A stretch of DNA of 34,606 nucleotides. Source: Legionellaceae bacterium. GTDB lineage: Bacteria; Pseudomonadota; Gammaproteobacteria; Legionellales; Legionellaceae. The notes beneath the pieces were generated by a model that made no database searches, had not been told where the DNA came from, and worked only from the letters and a program-made list of their open reading frames with translations. This document shows, piece by piece, positions 25,796-34,161 of the stretch (the first letter of the stretch is position 1; every line of letters begins with the position of its first letter). The stretch spans positions 1-34,606 of the forward strand of contig CANNIJ010000002.1 in assembly GCA_947505025.1 (NCBI GenBank), given 5' to 3'. The position numbers and the translations under genes were made by a program.

Positions 25796-25832
25796 TCCCA
25801 GATATTATTATCGATAAACCTTCAATAAAAAA

Positions 25833-25862
25833 TTAGCTAAAACTCAAATCTAGGTCTATAAA
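25833..25862 (+). promoter_or_regulatory. AT-rich candidate promoter for clpA
   Basis: TTAGCT (25833-25838) and TATAAA (25857-25862) are 18 bp apart, about 40 bp before the clpA ATG. Both are moderate matches. A palindrome lies immediately downstream in what would be the leader. Confidence 0.3.
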
Positions 25863-25872
25863 ATATAAGAAG

Positions 25873-25886
25873 GGAATGATCATTCC
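25873..25886. repeat. 14-bp perfect palindrome in the clpA leader
   Basis: GGAATGATCATTCC reads the same on both strands. It lies 17 bp before the clpA ATG, between the putative -10 and the GGGAG ribosome site, where a bound repressor could block transcription or a hairpin could affect translation. Confidence 0.5.
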
Positions 25887-25903
25887 ACTAGGGAGTCGCG
25901 GTC

Positions 25904-28168
25904 ATGTTAAACAAAGAGTTGGAATTCACATTGAACCTTGCGTTTAAGGAATTCAAAGAAAAACGTCACGAATTTATGACGGTAGAACATTTGCTCTTAT
26001 CTTTGTTGGATAATTCTGCTGCGGGCAATGTTTTACAAGCATGTGATGCGAATATAGATATACTACGCCAAGATTTAGAATCTTTTATTGATGAAAATAC
26101 ACCACTAATTCCAGTGGGTGATGAACGTGAAACCCAGCCTACACTTGGGTTTCAGCGGGTACTACAACGAGCTGTGTTTCATGTTCAATCAGCGGGTAAA
26201 ACCGAGGTAAATGGCGCTAATGTTTTAGCTGCTATTTTTAGCGAACAAGAAAGCCAGGCAGTTTATTTTTTACGACGTGAAAACATAACACGCCTAGATG
26301 TAATTAATTACATCTCACATGGTGTTTCCAAATATCATCGGCAAGAGTCACGTGATAGCTTTAGTAACATGCCTGATGATGACATCCTGGCCCAGGAACA
26401 AAACGAATCACCATTGGAAAGTTATTGTATGAATTTAAATGTACGCGCCAGAATGGGTAAGATCGATCCATTAATTGGCCGGCACGAAGAAATTCAACGT
26501 ACAGTTCAAGTCTTATGTCGTCGTAGAAAAAATAATCCATTACTGGTAGGAGAAGCCGGGGTGGGTAAAACGGCTATTGCAGAGGGGCTAGCTAAGCGCA
26601 TCGTTGATCGTGAAGTTCCTGAGGCTATTCAACACTGTGTGGTCTATGCGTTAGATTTGGGCGCATTACTCGCAGGGACAAAATATCGTGGTGATTTTGA
26701 AAAACGCTTAAAGGCAGTATTAAAGCAATTAGAAGAACGTGAGGGCGGGATTCTATTTATTGATGAAATCCATACTATCATTGGTGCTGGAGCAGCATCC
26801 GGCGGGGTTATGGATGCATCTAATTTAATTAAACCATTACTGGCAAATGGCGAGTTAAAATGTATAGGCTCTACAACATATCAGGAATATCGCAGTATTT
26901 TTGAAAAAGATAAAGCTTTGGCCAGGCGATTTCAGAAAATTGACATTTCCGAACCCAGCGTTGACGAAACTTTCGAGATTCTCAAAGGTTTAAAAGGGCG
27001 ACTTGAAGAGCACCATGGAGTTAAGTTTTCTATCCCTGCACTAAAAGCTGCAGCTGAGTTATCCGCTAAATATATCAATGACCGTTTTTTACCAGACAAA
27101 GCAATTGACGTTGTCGATGAGGCTGGTGCCTATCAAAACCTAATGATTGCCGCAAAACGTAAAAAAATCATATCTGTTACAGAAATTGAGAATGTGGTGG
27201 CTAACATAGCACGTATCCCAGTTAAAAAAGTTTCAGCCCGGGATAAAGATACTTTAAGAAACTTAGAGCGGGATTTAAATCTACTGGTATATGGGCAGAG
27301 CGCGGCGATATCTTCGCTGGCTTCGGCGATTAAATTATCTAGATCTGGTTTACGTGAGCCAGAGAAGCCAGTGGGTTGTTTTTTATTCTCCGGCCCTACT
27401 GGCGTGGGTAAAACCGAAGTTACGCGTCAATTAGCGCTGGTTTTAGGGATTGAGTTACTGCGTTTTGATATGTCAGAGTACATGGAAAAACATACAGTAT
27501 CACGCCTGATTGGAGCGCCTCCAGGATATGTTGGTTATGACCAAGGCGGATTGCTCACGGATGCAGTGTCTAAGCACCCACATTCAGTTTTATTGCTCGA
27601 CGAAATTGAAAAGGCACACCCAGATGTATTTAATTTATTATTACAAATCATGGATCATGGCGTATTGACTGACCCAAATGGACGTCAAGCAGATTTTAGG
27701 CATGTGATTGTCGTAATGACAAGTAATGCTGGTGCTTGTGAAATGAGCCGTAATTCCATGGGATTTTCTCATCAAGATAATAGTCATGATGGATTGGATG
27801 CTTTGAAGCGACAGTTTAGTCCTGAATTTCGTAATCGTTTGGATGCAATTATTCAGTTTAATACTTTAGATCAGGAAACCATGGGATTAGTGGTGGATAA
27901 ATTCATCATGGAACTTGAAGAGCAATTAAGTCATAAAGGCGTACGCTTGAGCATGGATCTATTAGCTAGAGAATGGTTGATGAATCATGGCTATGATCAC
28001 AGCATGGGAGCACGACCTCTGGCCAGATTAATTCAAGAGAATATTAAAAAACCATTGGCGGATGAATTACTATTTGGTAAGCTAGCAAATGGTGGTCGAG
28101 TTACGTTAAGCGTGCAGGATGACAAGTTACAATTCGATGTGTGTGATTATTTGGAAGGCGTGTTTTAA
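25904..28168 (+). CDS. clpA: ATP-dependent Clp protease ATP-binding subunit ClpA
   Basis: A 754-residue Hsp100 unfoldase that feeds proteins into ClpP. It has the N-terminal Clp repeat domain (about 1-140), AAA+ module 1 with Walker A GEAGVGKT (about 216) and Walker [10 protein letters not shown] (about 285), and module 2 with Walker A GPTGVGKT (about 496) and Walker [11 protein letters not shown] (about 563). The absence of a long middle domain separates it from ClpB. An IGF-type ClpP-binding loop is not obvious in its canonical form and should be checked by alignment. In many relatives clpS lies just upstream; here recO does. The stop shares a base with the start of the next gene (TAATG). 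Confidence 0.95.
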   Translation: MLNKELEFTLNLAFKEFKEKRHEFMTVEHLLLSLLDNSAAGNVLQACDANIDILRQDLESFIDENTPLIPVGDERETQPTLGFQRVLQRAVFHVQSAGKTEVNGANVLAAIFSEQESQAVYFLRRENITRLDVINYISHGVSKYHRQESRDSFSNMPDDDILAQEQNESPLESYCMNLNVRARMGKIDPLIGRHEEIQRTVQVLCRRRKNNPLLVGEAGVGKTAIAEGLAKRIVDREVPEAIQHCVVYALDLGALLAGTKYRGDFEKRLKAVLKQLEEREGGILFIDEIHTIIGAGAASGGVMDASNLIKPLLANGELKCIGSTTYQEYRSIFEKDKALARRFQKIDISEPSVDETFEILKGLKGRLEEHHGVKFSIPALKAAAELSAKYINDRFLPDKAIDVVDEAGAYQNLMIAAKRKKIISVTEIENVVANIARIPVKKVSARDKDTLRNLERDLNLLVYGQSAAISSLASAIKLSRSGLREPEKPVGCFLFSGPTGVGKTEVTRQLALVLGIELLRFDMSEYMEKHTVSRLIGAPPGYVGYDQGGLLTDAVSKHPHSVLLLDEIEKAHPDVFNLLLQIMDHGVLTDPNGRQADFRHVIVVMTSNAGACEMSRNSMGFSHQDNSHDGLDALKRQFSPEFRNRLDAIIQFNTLDQETMGLVVDKFIMELEEQLSHKGVRLSMDLLAREWLMNHGYDHSMGARPLARLIQENIKKPLADELLFGKLANGGRVTLSVQDDKLQFDVCDYLEGVF

Positions 28169-28929
28169 TGGTGAAATTGTCTGTAATCGTAATTGCTAAA
28201 AATGAAGCACTCAACATACAACGTTGCTTGGCTTCAGTAGACTTTGCAGACGAAGTCATAGTACTAGACTCAGGAAGTACAGATAATACAGTTGAACTGG
28301 CACGCGCCATGTCAGCTCAAGTACACCTAGCTGATTGGCAGGGATATGGCGTGCAAAAACAGCGGGCATTATCGCACGCTACTTCTGAGTGGGTGCTCAA
28401 TTTAGATGCTGATGAATATGTGGACCAGCACTTAAAACAAGTTATTCTTAAATCAATTCAACAATCTGATAATGATGGGTATCGCATACCAATCCAATTA
28501 TGTTTTTACAACAAACAACTACGTTTTTCTTCAAGACCTAAGCGTCATATACGTTTGTTTAAACGGAATAAGGCTAAATATAGTTCTGATATTGTACATG
28601 AAAAAGTCATTCTGGACGAAGGATCAAAGATTTCTCAGATCAAAACACCAATTTTACATACATCCTTTCAAGATTTATCCCACGCAATCTATAAGATGAA
28701 TCTTTATTCGTCTTATAGCGCAAAGACATGTCTAAAGAAAAAAAGAAAACCTACGTTATTGTGGACTATTTGCAGGGCATCCTGGCTTTTTTTACGTTGT
28801 TATATTATTCAAGGCGGCTTTCTAGATGGTCGTGCTGGTTTTTTATGCGCAGCCCTACATGCAAATGGCTCTTTTTTTCGTGGGATCAAGCAATTGTATC
28901 CTGATCAAGGATGGACTATCATCCCATAA
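28168..28929 (+). CDS. Family 2 glycosyltransferase, WaaE/KdtX-like
   Basis: A 253-residue GT2 enzyme. The N-terminus LSVIVIAKNEALNIQRCL and VLDSGSTDNTVELA form the nucleotide-sugar site, LNLDADEYV (about residues 87-95) is the metal-binding DxD, and the basic-rich segment PKRHIRLFKRNKAKYS is typical of WaaE/KdtX proteins, which add a glucose to the LPS inner core. The product should be cytoplasmic and membrane-associated through the basic C-terminal part. It is fused by TAATG overlap to clpA, and a ligase gene follows after 26 bp, so it belongs to an LPS pair attached to clpA. Sugar and acceptor are not predictable. Confidence 0.85.
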   Translation: MVKLSVIVIAKNEALNIQRCLASVDFADEVIVLDSGSTDNTVELARAMSAQVHLADWQGYGVQKQRALSHATSEWVLNLDADEYVDQHLKQVILKSIQQSDNDGYRIPIQLCFYNKQLRFSSRPKRHIRLFKRNKAKYSSDIVHEKVILDEGSKISQIKTPILHTSFQDLSHAIYKMNLYSSYSAKTCLKKKRKPTLLWTICRASWLFLRCYIIQGGFLDGRAGFLCAALHANGSFFRGIKQLYPDQGWTIIP

Positions 28930-28955
28930 TACATTTTTAATAAAAAAGGCCAATT

Positions 28956-30167
28956 GTGTTGATTGCATTGCAAAAAACAGGTGGATTACGTAATACAGGT
29001 AACTTTATTGTATTGTTTTTAACCTTATCGTGTTTTGCCGTTCCATTTAGTTCAACAGGCAAAAGTGTAGCCCTTGGTCTGGCATTATTATCAATATTAT
29101 GTTCCGCTGAGTGTCGCAGCGCCGTGTATAGTTCCGGGTCTAAGCCTTGGTGTCTCAGCGCTATTGCTTTATTCTTAATTGCTTTCATAGCATGTTTTTG
29201 GGGCGTTCCGCGCTGGCCAGAGCAAGCATTCTTTATGGAAAAGTACAGCAAATTACTTTATTTACCAATTTTGGCGGCTGGATTTCGCGATCAACGTGCG
29301 CGCAAACTGGGTATCTCTGCGATCATAGTCTCCATATTTATCGTAACATTTATCTCGGGCATTAAATATGCCTGTCCAGAACTGCTAAGTCACTGGTTTC
29401 CAGATCCAGATCCCGGCGCAGTATTTCGCAACCATATAATGACCGGTTACATGATCGCATTTGCAGCCTATCTATCTGCTGTGCGTTTAGTTAATACGGA
29501 CTCATTATGTTCTCGCTTGCTGTATGCATTATTATGTCTGTTTTTTACGTTCGACATACTGGTTATAAATACCAGTGTAACTGGCTACGTGTTATATTTT
29601 TTATTAATTTCTTTGTGGATGGTGCAACACACTTCAAGAGTGAAGCTGCTAGTCGTGGCAGTTTTTATAGCTATGATTCTATCCGTTATTATAACATATA
29701 GTCCAATCTTGCGCGTTAAGTTAAGCCAAACTATTACTGACTTAAAAAACCAGCATAATCCACAAATAGCCCACTCAGAAAAAACCAGTGTTGGCTATAG
29801 ATTGCAGTTTCACCACTACGCGGAAGAACTGTACCGAAGACATCCGTGGATTGGTAATGGAACCGGTAGTTTTCCTGGGTTATATGCTATAGATCGCCCA
29901 GTGCCATCTTGGAATTGGCGATTAACCGAACCACACGGCCAGTATTGGTTGGTTGCAAGTGAGTGGGGGATTATAGGGCTTGTTGGTTTATTTGCATTTT
30001 TTGGTAGCTTGTTGGCCGCCGGCTTAAAACTAAAAAGCATGCGCCATACAGCCGTAGCATTAATATGTGGGTTTATGTTATGCAACCTCACTGATTCTTT
30101 TTTGTTTTATTCCGGCACCGGGTATTTCTTTATATTAATGATGGCGCTGTGCTTGGGTGAATCATAA
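28956..30167 (+). CDS. waaL: O-antigen ligase / Wzy-type polymerase family membrane protein
   Basis: A 403-residue protein with about 11 membrane segments and a long periplasmic loop between about residues 245 and 335. In this loop the YAEELYRRHPWIGNGTGSF and EPHGQYWLVASEWGIIGL segments match the Wzy_C ligase family, including the His implicated in ligation of undecaprenyl-linked O-chain to lipid A-core. Wzy polymerases share the fold, but the neighbouring core glycosyltransferase favours a ligase. GTG at 28956 with AAGG six bases upstream is the likely start. It ends the clpA-linked set; a stem-loop follows. Confidence 0.78.
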   Translation: MLIALQKTGGLRNTGNFIVLFLTLSCFAVPFSSTGKSVALGLALLSILCSAECRSAVYSSGSKPWCLSAIALFLIAFIACFWGVPRWPEQAFFMEKYSKLLYLPILAAGFRDQRARKLGISAIIVSIFIVTFISGIKYACPELLSHWFPDPDPGAVFRNHIMTGYMIAFAAYLSAVRLVNTDSLCSRLLYALLCLFFTFDILVINTSVTGYVLYFLLISLWMVQHTSRVKLLVVAVFIAMILSVIITYSPILRVKLSQTITDLKNQHNPQIAHSEKTSVGYRLQFHHYAEELYRRHPWIGNGTGSFPGLYAIDRPVPSWNWRLTEPHGQYWLVASEWGIIGLVGLFAFFGSLLAAGLKLKSMRHTAVALICGFMLCNLTDSFLFYSGTGYFFILMMALCLGES

Positions 30168-30194
30168 AAATTACACTTCCACTACATTATATGT

Positions 30195-30214
30195 GGCCAA
30201 GTAGTTTGGCCTTT
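30195..30214 (+). terminator. Possible terminator after the ligase gene
   Basis: GGCCAA and TTGGCC form a perfect 6-bp stem around a 5-base loop, followed by only three T residues. The position, 27 bp after the ligase stop and before the rfb promoter, fits a transcription end, but the short T-run makes it weak. Confidence 0.4.
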
Positions 30215-30251
30215 GAATGGTGAATTAATTCTTCTATGTAAGCCTAAAATA

Positions 30252-30280
30252 TTGAGTGTATGATCTAATTAATGTATGAT
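30252..30280 (+). promoter_or_regulatory. Sigma-70 promoter of the rfbFGH cluster
   Basis: TTGAGT (30252-30257), a 17-bp spacer and TATGAT (30275-30280) preceded by TG form a good promoter with an extended -10. A second copy of TGTATGAT lies 17 bp upstream (30257-30264). The expected start near 30287 leaves a short leader containing AAAAGGA before the rfbF ATG. Confidence 0.6.
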
Positions 30281-30309
30281 TCAAATAAAATATTAAAAGG
30301 ATATTTAAT

Positions 30310-31149
30310 ATGAAAGCCGTCATTTTGGCTGGTGGTCTTGGCACCAGGATCAGCGAAGAATCTAGTCTTCGACCCAAGCCTATGATTGAAATTGGTGGAA
30401 AGCCTATCCTCTGGCATATCATGAAAATATACTCAGCTCATGGAATTAATGATTTTATCATATGCTTAGGTTACAAGGGATATGTCATCAAAGAATACTT
30501 TGCGAATTACTTTCTACATACGTCAGACGTGACATTTGATATTGCAAATAACAAAATTGAAATTCACCAAAATAATGCCGAGCCATGGCGTGTTACGCTG
30601 GTTGAAACTGGCGAAAATACCATGACAGGTGGCCGATTAAAACGTGTAGCACGTTACTTGGACAATGAAGACTTTTGCCTTACTTATGGCGATGGAGTGT
30701 CTGATGTAGATATTACTCAGCTAGTAGCTTACCATAAAAAAAACAATCGCCTCGCAACTTTAATGGCCATTCAGCCGCCAGGGCGTTTTGGCGCTCTGTG
30801 CTTGAAAAATCAACAAATATCTGCATTTGCAGAAAAACCACAAGGTGATGGCGGCTGGATTAATGGTGGTTTTTTTGTTCTATCACCTAAAGTACTGGAT
30901 TATATCCCTAGCGACGATACTATTTGGGAAAAGAATCCTCTTGAAAGTCTAGCTCAAGAAGGTCAGTTGTTTGCCTATTCACATCATGGTTTTTGGTATG
31001 CTATGGATACACTGCGTGACAAAAATTACTTGGAAGAGTTATGGGCATCCGGTAATGCTCCATGGGATATATGGTCTAATAGAAAAAATATAACACAAAA
31101 AAATCACGCCACTGTAACATCTAAACAGATGGAAGAGGCTGATGCTTAA
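30310..31149 (+). CDS. rfbF: Glucose-1-phosphate cytidylyltransferase
   Basis: A 279-residue nucleotidyltransferase that makes CDP-glucose from CTP and glucose-1-phosphate, the entry to CDP-3,6-dideoxyhexoses and related sugars. The N-terminal [35 protein letters not shown] is the nucleotide-binding signature, with the activating Lys in [15 protein letters not shown] (about 117) is the metal site, and GWINGGFFV is also conserved. It is about 20 residues longer than the usual 257, with a polar C-terminal tail. AAAGGA precedes the ATG and rfbG follows after 18 bp. Confidence 0.94.
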   Translation: MKAVILAGGLGTRISEESSLRPKPMIEIGGKPILWHIMKIYSAHGINDFIICLGYKGYVIKEYFANYFLHTSDVTFDIANNKIEIHQNNAEPWRVTLVETGENTMTGGRLKRVARYLDNEDFCLTYGDGVSDVDITQLVAYHKKNNRLATLMAIQPPGRFGALCLKNQQISAFAEKPQGDGGWINGGFFVLSPKVLDYIPSDDTIWEKNPLESLAQEGQLFAYSHHGFWYAMDTLRDKNYLEELWASGNAPWDIWSNRKNITQKNHATVTSKQMEEADA

Positions 31150-31167
31150 AGATCAATGGATTGATAT

Positions 31168-32217
31168 ATGAATTTTTGGCGCGGGCGCAAGGTTCTACTG
31201 ACTGGACATACTGGATTCAAAGGTAGTTGGTTGTCTCTATTATTACAAAGACATGGTGCAGATGTTGTCGGATTGGCTCTGTTACCAACAACCAAGCCCA
31301 ACCTATATTCTCTAGCAAACGTTGCTGAAGGGATGACCAGCATCATTGGTGATATTAGAGAGTATGATGCGCTGCTAAAAGTGGTTGAGGAACATCAACC
31401 AGAAATAGTTATCCATATGGCAGCACAAGCTCTTGTTCGATATTCATATGTAAACCCCATAGAAACTTATGGGACTAATGTCATGGGAACAGTGAATATA
31501 CTCGAGGCAGCTAGAAAGTCTGGTTGTGTCAAAACTATTATCAATGTAACCACAGACAAATGTTATGAAAATAAAGAGTGGTTATGGTCTTATCGGGAGA
31601 ATGATCGATTAGGCGGACATGACCCTTATAGCAACAGCAAAGCCTGCTCGGAGTTAGTGACTAGTGCCTGGCGCAATTCATATTTGGATAATTTAAGTAT
31701 CGGACTAGCATCCGCTCGTGCAGGTAATGTGATTGGTGGTGGGGACTGGTCATCTGATAGACTTATACCAGATATTATTCGTTCTTGTATGGAAAAAAAA
31801 ATCGTTTCTATTCGAAACCCAAATGCATTACGGCCATGGCAGCATGTCTTAGAACCATTAAGCGGATATTTAATCCTGGCTGAAAAACTACACGGCTCGG
31901 CATTAACATTTAATAGTAGTTGGAATTTTGGGCCCAATGAAGATGATATAAAGCCTGTAAATTGGATTGCTAATTATATTATTAATAACTGGAATAATGG
32001 TGGTAGTTGGCAGCTAGATTTACAGCAGCAACCACATGAGTCAACTTTTCTAAAACTAGATTCTAGTAAATCAAAAAATAAACTTAATTGGATTCCACAG
32101 TGGGGTCTTGAAAAAGGATTAGAAGAAACGATTAATTGGTATAAAAATTATCAGTCCGGCGGTGATATCAGAGCTGCAACTATAGATCAAATCGAGCGCT
32201 ATATTCTGAAAAAATAA
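31168..32217 (+). CDS. rfbG: CDP-glucose 4,6-dehydratase
   Basis: A 349-residue short-chain dehydrogenase/epimerase-type enzyme converting CDP-glucose to CDP-4-keto-6-deoxyglucose with bound NAD+. The N-terminal GHTGFKGSWLSLLL (about residues 13-26) is the Rossmann motif characteristic of RfbG; TTDKCYENKEW contains the active-site Thr-Asp-Lys, and DPYSNSKACSE carries the catalytic YxxxK. RAGNVIGGGDW and the LRPWQHVLEPLSGYL block are typical of the family. The ribosome site is weak. Gap to the next gene is 25 bp if the preferred rfbH start is used. Confidence 0.95.
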   Translation: MNFWRGRKVLLTGHTGFKGSWLSLLLQRHGADVVGLALLPTTKPNLYSLANVAEGMTSIIGDIREYDALLKVVEEHQPEIVIHMAAQALVRYSYVNPIETYGTNVMGTVNILEAARKSGCVKTIINVTTDKCYENKEWLWSYRENDRLGGHDPYSNSKACSELVTSAWRNSYLDNLSIGLASARAGNVIGGGDWSSDRLIPDIIRSCMEKKIVSIRNPNALRPWQHVLEPLSGYLILAEKLHGSALTFNSSWNFGPNEDDIKPVNWIANYIINNWNNGGSWQLDLQQQPHESTFLKLDSSKSKNKLNWIPQWGLEKGLEETINWYKNYQSGGDIRAATIDQIERYILKK

Positions 32218-32242
32218 ATTATTTCAAATGGAGAACCATCTA

Positions 32243-33484
32243 ATGAGTGCACAACCATTCCTTCATGTTCCATACGGGAAGACAGTACACGGTGAAGAGG
32301 AAATTGCAGCCGTGGTTAATGTATTGCGTACATCAACCCAAATGGGTAAACATGTTCGTGAAATGGAGCAAAAAGTTGCGGCTTTATTTGCTAAGAAACA
32401 TGGGATTATGGTTAACTCAGGATCTTCAGCTAATTATTTGACTGTAGAGATCCTTGGATTACCTGCTGATTCTGAAGTTATCACTCCAGCACTAACATTC
32501 TCAACCACCGTCGCCCCACTCGTCAAAAATCATTTAATACCTGCATTTGTTGATGTAGAACCAGGCTCTTTTAATATTGATGCCAATAAAGTAGAAGAAA
32601 TGATTTCTTCTAAAACTAAAGCAATGATGATTCCTAATTTAATCGGTAATTTACCTGATTGGAAACAGTTACGTGAAATTGCTGACCGATACAATTTAAT
32701 TGTAATCGAAGATTCATGTGACACATTGGGTGCAACTATCAATGGTGTATCTGTTGGCCAATATACAGATGTTAGTACTACTAGCTTTTATGGCTCACAT
32801 GTGATCAATTGCGCAGGTAATGGTGGAATGTTATGCGTCAATGAAGACAGATTGAATGAACGTACTAGATTATTGAGGAGCTGGGGACGCAGTTCGTCTT
32901 TATTCGTAGAGTCAGAAGCCATTGAAAATCGTTTTAATATTCAAGTAGATGGTATCGATTATGACGCAAAATTTGTGTTCGAAACTTTGGGCTATAATCT
33001 TGAACCATCTGAGATGGGCGCAGCATTTGGTTTGGTTCAACTAAGTAAATTGGATAATAATATATCGATCCGCGAAGCAGCGTTTACGCAACACACTAAA
33101 TTTTTTAGCCAATATCAAGATTGGTTTATTTTACCCAAACAACTCCCTAACTCAAGAACAGGGTGGTTGTCTTTTGCTCCAACAATTAAAGATAATGCTC
33201 CATTCACACGTAGAGAATTACAAATATTCCTGGAAAAACGAAATATTCAAACACGAACTGTATTTACAGGTAATATTTTGCGCCAACCAGGGTTTGCTAA
33301 GATCAAAAGAACTGAATCATCTAATGGATATCCGCACACGGATCATGTCATGCGTGGCGGTCTATTGTTAGGATGTCATCATGGATTAACCGCAGAGATG
33401 ATGGATCATATCCATGGATCATTTGAAGATTTTGTCAACATTCATATTAAAAAGAAAACTATTGTTGAAGCAGTACATGCATGA
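32243..33484 (+). CDS. rfbH: DegT/DnrJ-family PLP/PMP enzyme, RfbH-like 3-dehydratase lacking the Fe-S cysteines
   Basis: A fold-type I sugar aminotransferase-like protein of 413 residues. RfbH (E1) removes the 3-hydroxyl of CDP-4-keto-6-deoxyglucose. The protein keeps the substrate and cofactor blocks NSGSSANYLTVEIL, PALTFSTTVAP and IEDSCDTLGATINGVSVG. At the position of the usual PLP-binding Lys it has His (TTSFYGSHVINCAGNGG), the RfbH/ColD signature. In known RfbH proteins a CxC..C cluster-binding stretch follows RDWGRD; here the equivalent reads SWGRSSSLFVESEAIENRF, with no cysteine. The start at 32243 is preferred because GGAG lies nine bases upstream; ATG 32228 overlaps that site. The exact reaction is uncertain. 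Confidence 0.85.
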   Translation: MSAQPFLHVPYGKTVHGEEEIAAVVNVLRTSTQMGKHVREMEQKVAALFAKKHGIMVNSGSSANYLTVEILGLPADSEVITPALTFSTTVAPLVKNHLIPAFVDVEPGSFNIDANKVEEMISSKTKAMMIPNLIGNLPDWKQLREIADRYNLIVIEDSCDTLGATINGVSVGQYTDVSTTSFYGSHVINCAGNGGMLCVNEDRLNERTRLLRSWGRSSSLFVESEAIENRFNIQVDGIDYDAKFVFETLGYNLEPSEMGAAFGLVQLSKLDNNISIREAAFTQHTKFFSQYQDWFILPKQLPNSRTGWLSFAPTIKDNAPFTRRELQIFLEKRNIQTRTVFTGNILRQPGFAKIKRTESSNGYPHTDHVMRGGLLLGCHHGLTAEMMDHIHGSFEDFVNIHIKKKTIVEAVHA

Positions 33485-33495
33485 GAGATTGTAGT

Positions 33496-33561
33496 ATGAC
33501 GAGCTATAGTCAGATTACAAATTTCATCATAGTTGGTGCAGTGAATACATTATTCGGGTAA
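33496..33561 (+). pseudogene. GtrA-family protein, N-terminal stub
   Basis: Twenty-one codons (SQITNFIIVGAVNTLFG, then TAA) match the first membrane segment of GtrA-like proteins, small membrane proteins thought to flip bactoprenol-linked sugars for O-antigen or cell-wall decoration. The homology breaks exactly at the TAA, where foreign sequence begins. It starts 11 bp after rfbH, in the same orientation, so it was probably the next gene of the sugar cluster before the insertion. The remaining roughly 100 codons are not in the window. Confidence 0.65.
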
Positions 33562-33641
33562 AGTGGGCCCCATCGATGGTACAGTAGAACCTTAAATCTT
33601 AGATGGTGTCCAATCATAGGAACACTTGATCATGGTGGGGG

Positions 33642-33770
33642 GTACGCACAGCACTTAATCGAGGAGAAGGATATCATCAGCTGCTTGATAAAATCACTAT
33701 TATGAGTGGAGGTGATTTTAGAGGCATGTCAGAGCTTGAGGTTGAAATCTGGAATGAATGCGCCCGCTAT
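33642..33770 (+). mobile_element. Tn3-family transposase, C-terminal fragment
   Basis: Codons reading VRTALNRGEGYHQLLDKI and FRGMSELEVEIWNECARY match the conserved end of Tn3-family TnpA transposases. The frame is closed upstream by a stop near 33627-33629 and has no start; the family protein is about 1000 residues, so only about 4 percent remains. It fuses in frame to the IS6-like fragment that follows, and the resulting ORF from the ATG at 33702 should not be read as a gene. Confidence 0.75.
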
Positions 33771-33968
33771 ACCTCGGATCAGCCAACTAGGCAGCAAGAA
33801 AAACAGATGGGGAAGTTTAAATCGCCGAAACAGGCACAGCGATTTTTATCCGTTCATGGGCAAGTAAGAAATTTGTTTGGCGCTCATCGATATAAAATGG
33901 CGGCCAATGATCAAAGGGCTCATTTGATTGCCAGGTGGAATCAGTGGCAGGAAATTGTAATGCAGTAA
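33771..33968 (+). mobile_element. IS6-family transposase, C-terminal fragment
   Basis: Sixty-five codons with QPTRQQEKQMGKFKSPKQ and AQRFLSVHGQVRNLF match the C-terminal end of IS6-family DDE transposases, after the catalytic Glu. The start of the element and both terminal repeats are not visible. It is joined directly to the Tn3 fragment at NECARY/TSDQPTR. Expected IS6 size is about 230 codons, so roughly 70 percent is gone. Confidence 0.75.
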
Positions 33969-34085
33969 AAGTGTGCCTGAAATTTGGAATGTCTCTCTTT
34001 TAGACCTGGTTTCGAGATTTTTTTACACAACTTGAGGGTGCCGGCACGTAACCCCTAGATCTTACTTGTCCAAAGTCCAATAGCA

Positions 34086-34139
34086 TATAATACATCAATA
34101 TCTAGCTTTTATGTAGATTATAGTATAAATTAGTATAAT
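34086..34139 (+). promoter_or_regulatory. AT-rich leader with two TATAAT boxes before rpoS
   Basis: Perfect TATAAT hexamers lie at 34086-34091 and 34134-34139, with a repeated TAGTATAA motif around the second (34121-34139). The -35 positions are poor: TTACTT lies 18 bp before the first box. The first box gives a leader of about 65 bases. Which one is used cannot be decided from sequence. Confidence 0.35.
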
Positions 34140-34161
34140 CACATAACAAGGAGGTGTGTTC

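Noticed and set aside
33702-33968. 88-codon ORF as a standalone gene
   Set aside because: Its first part is Tn3-family transposase and the rest IS6-family transposase, both only C-terminal ends, and Tn3-like sequence continues upstream of its ATG.
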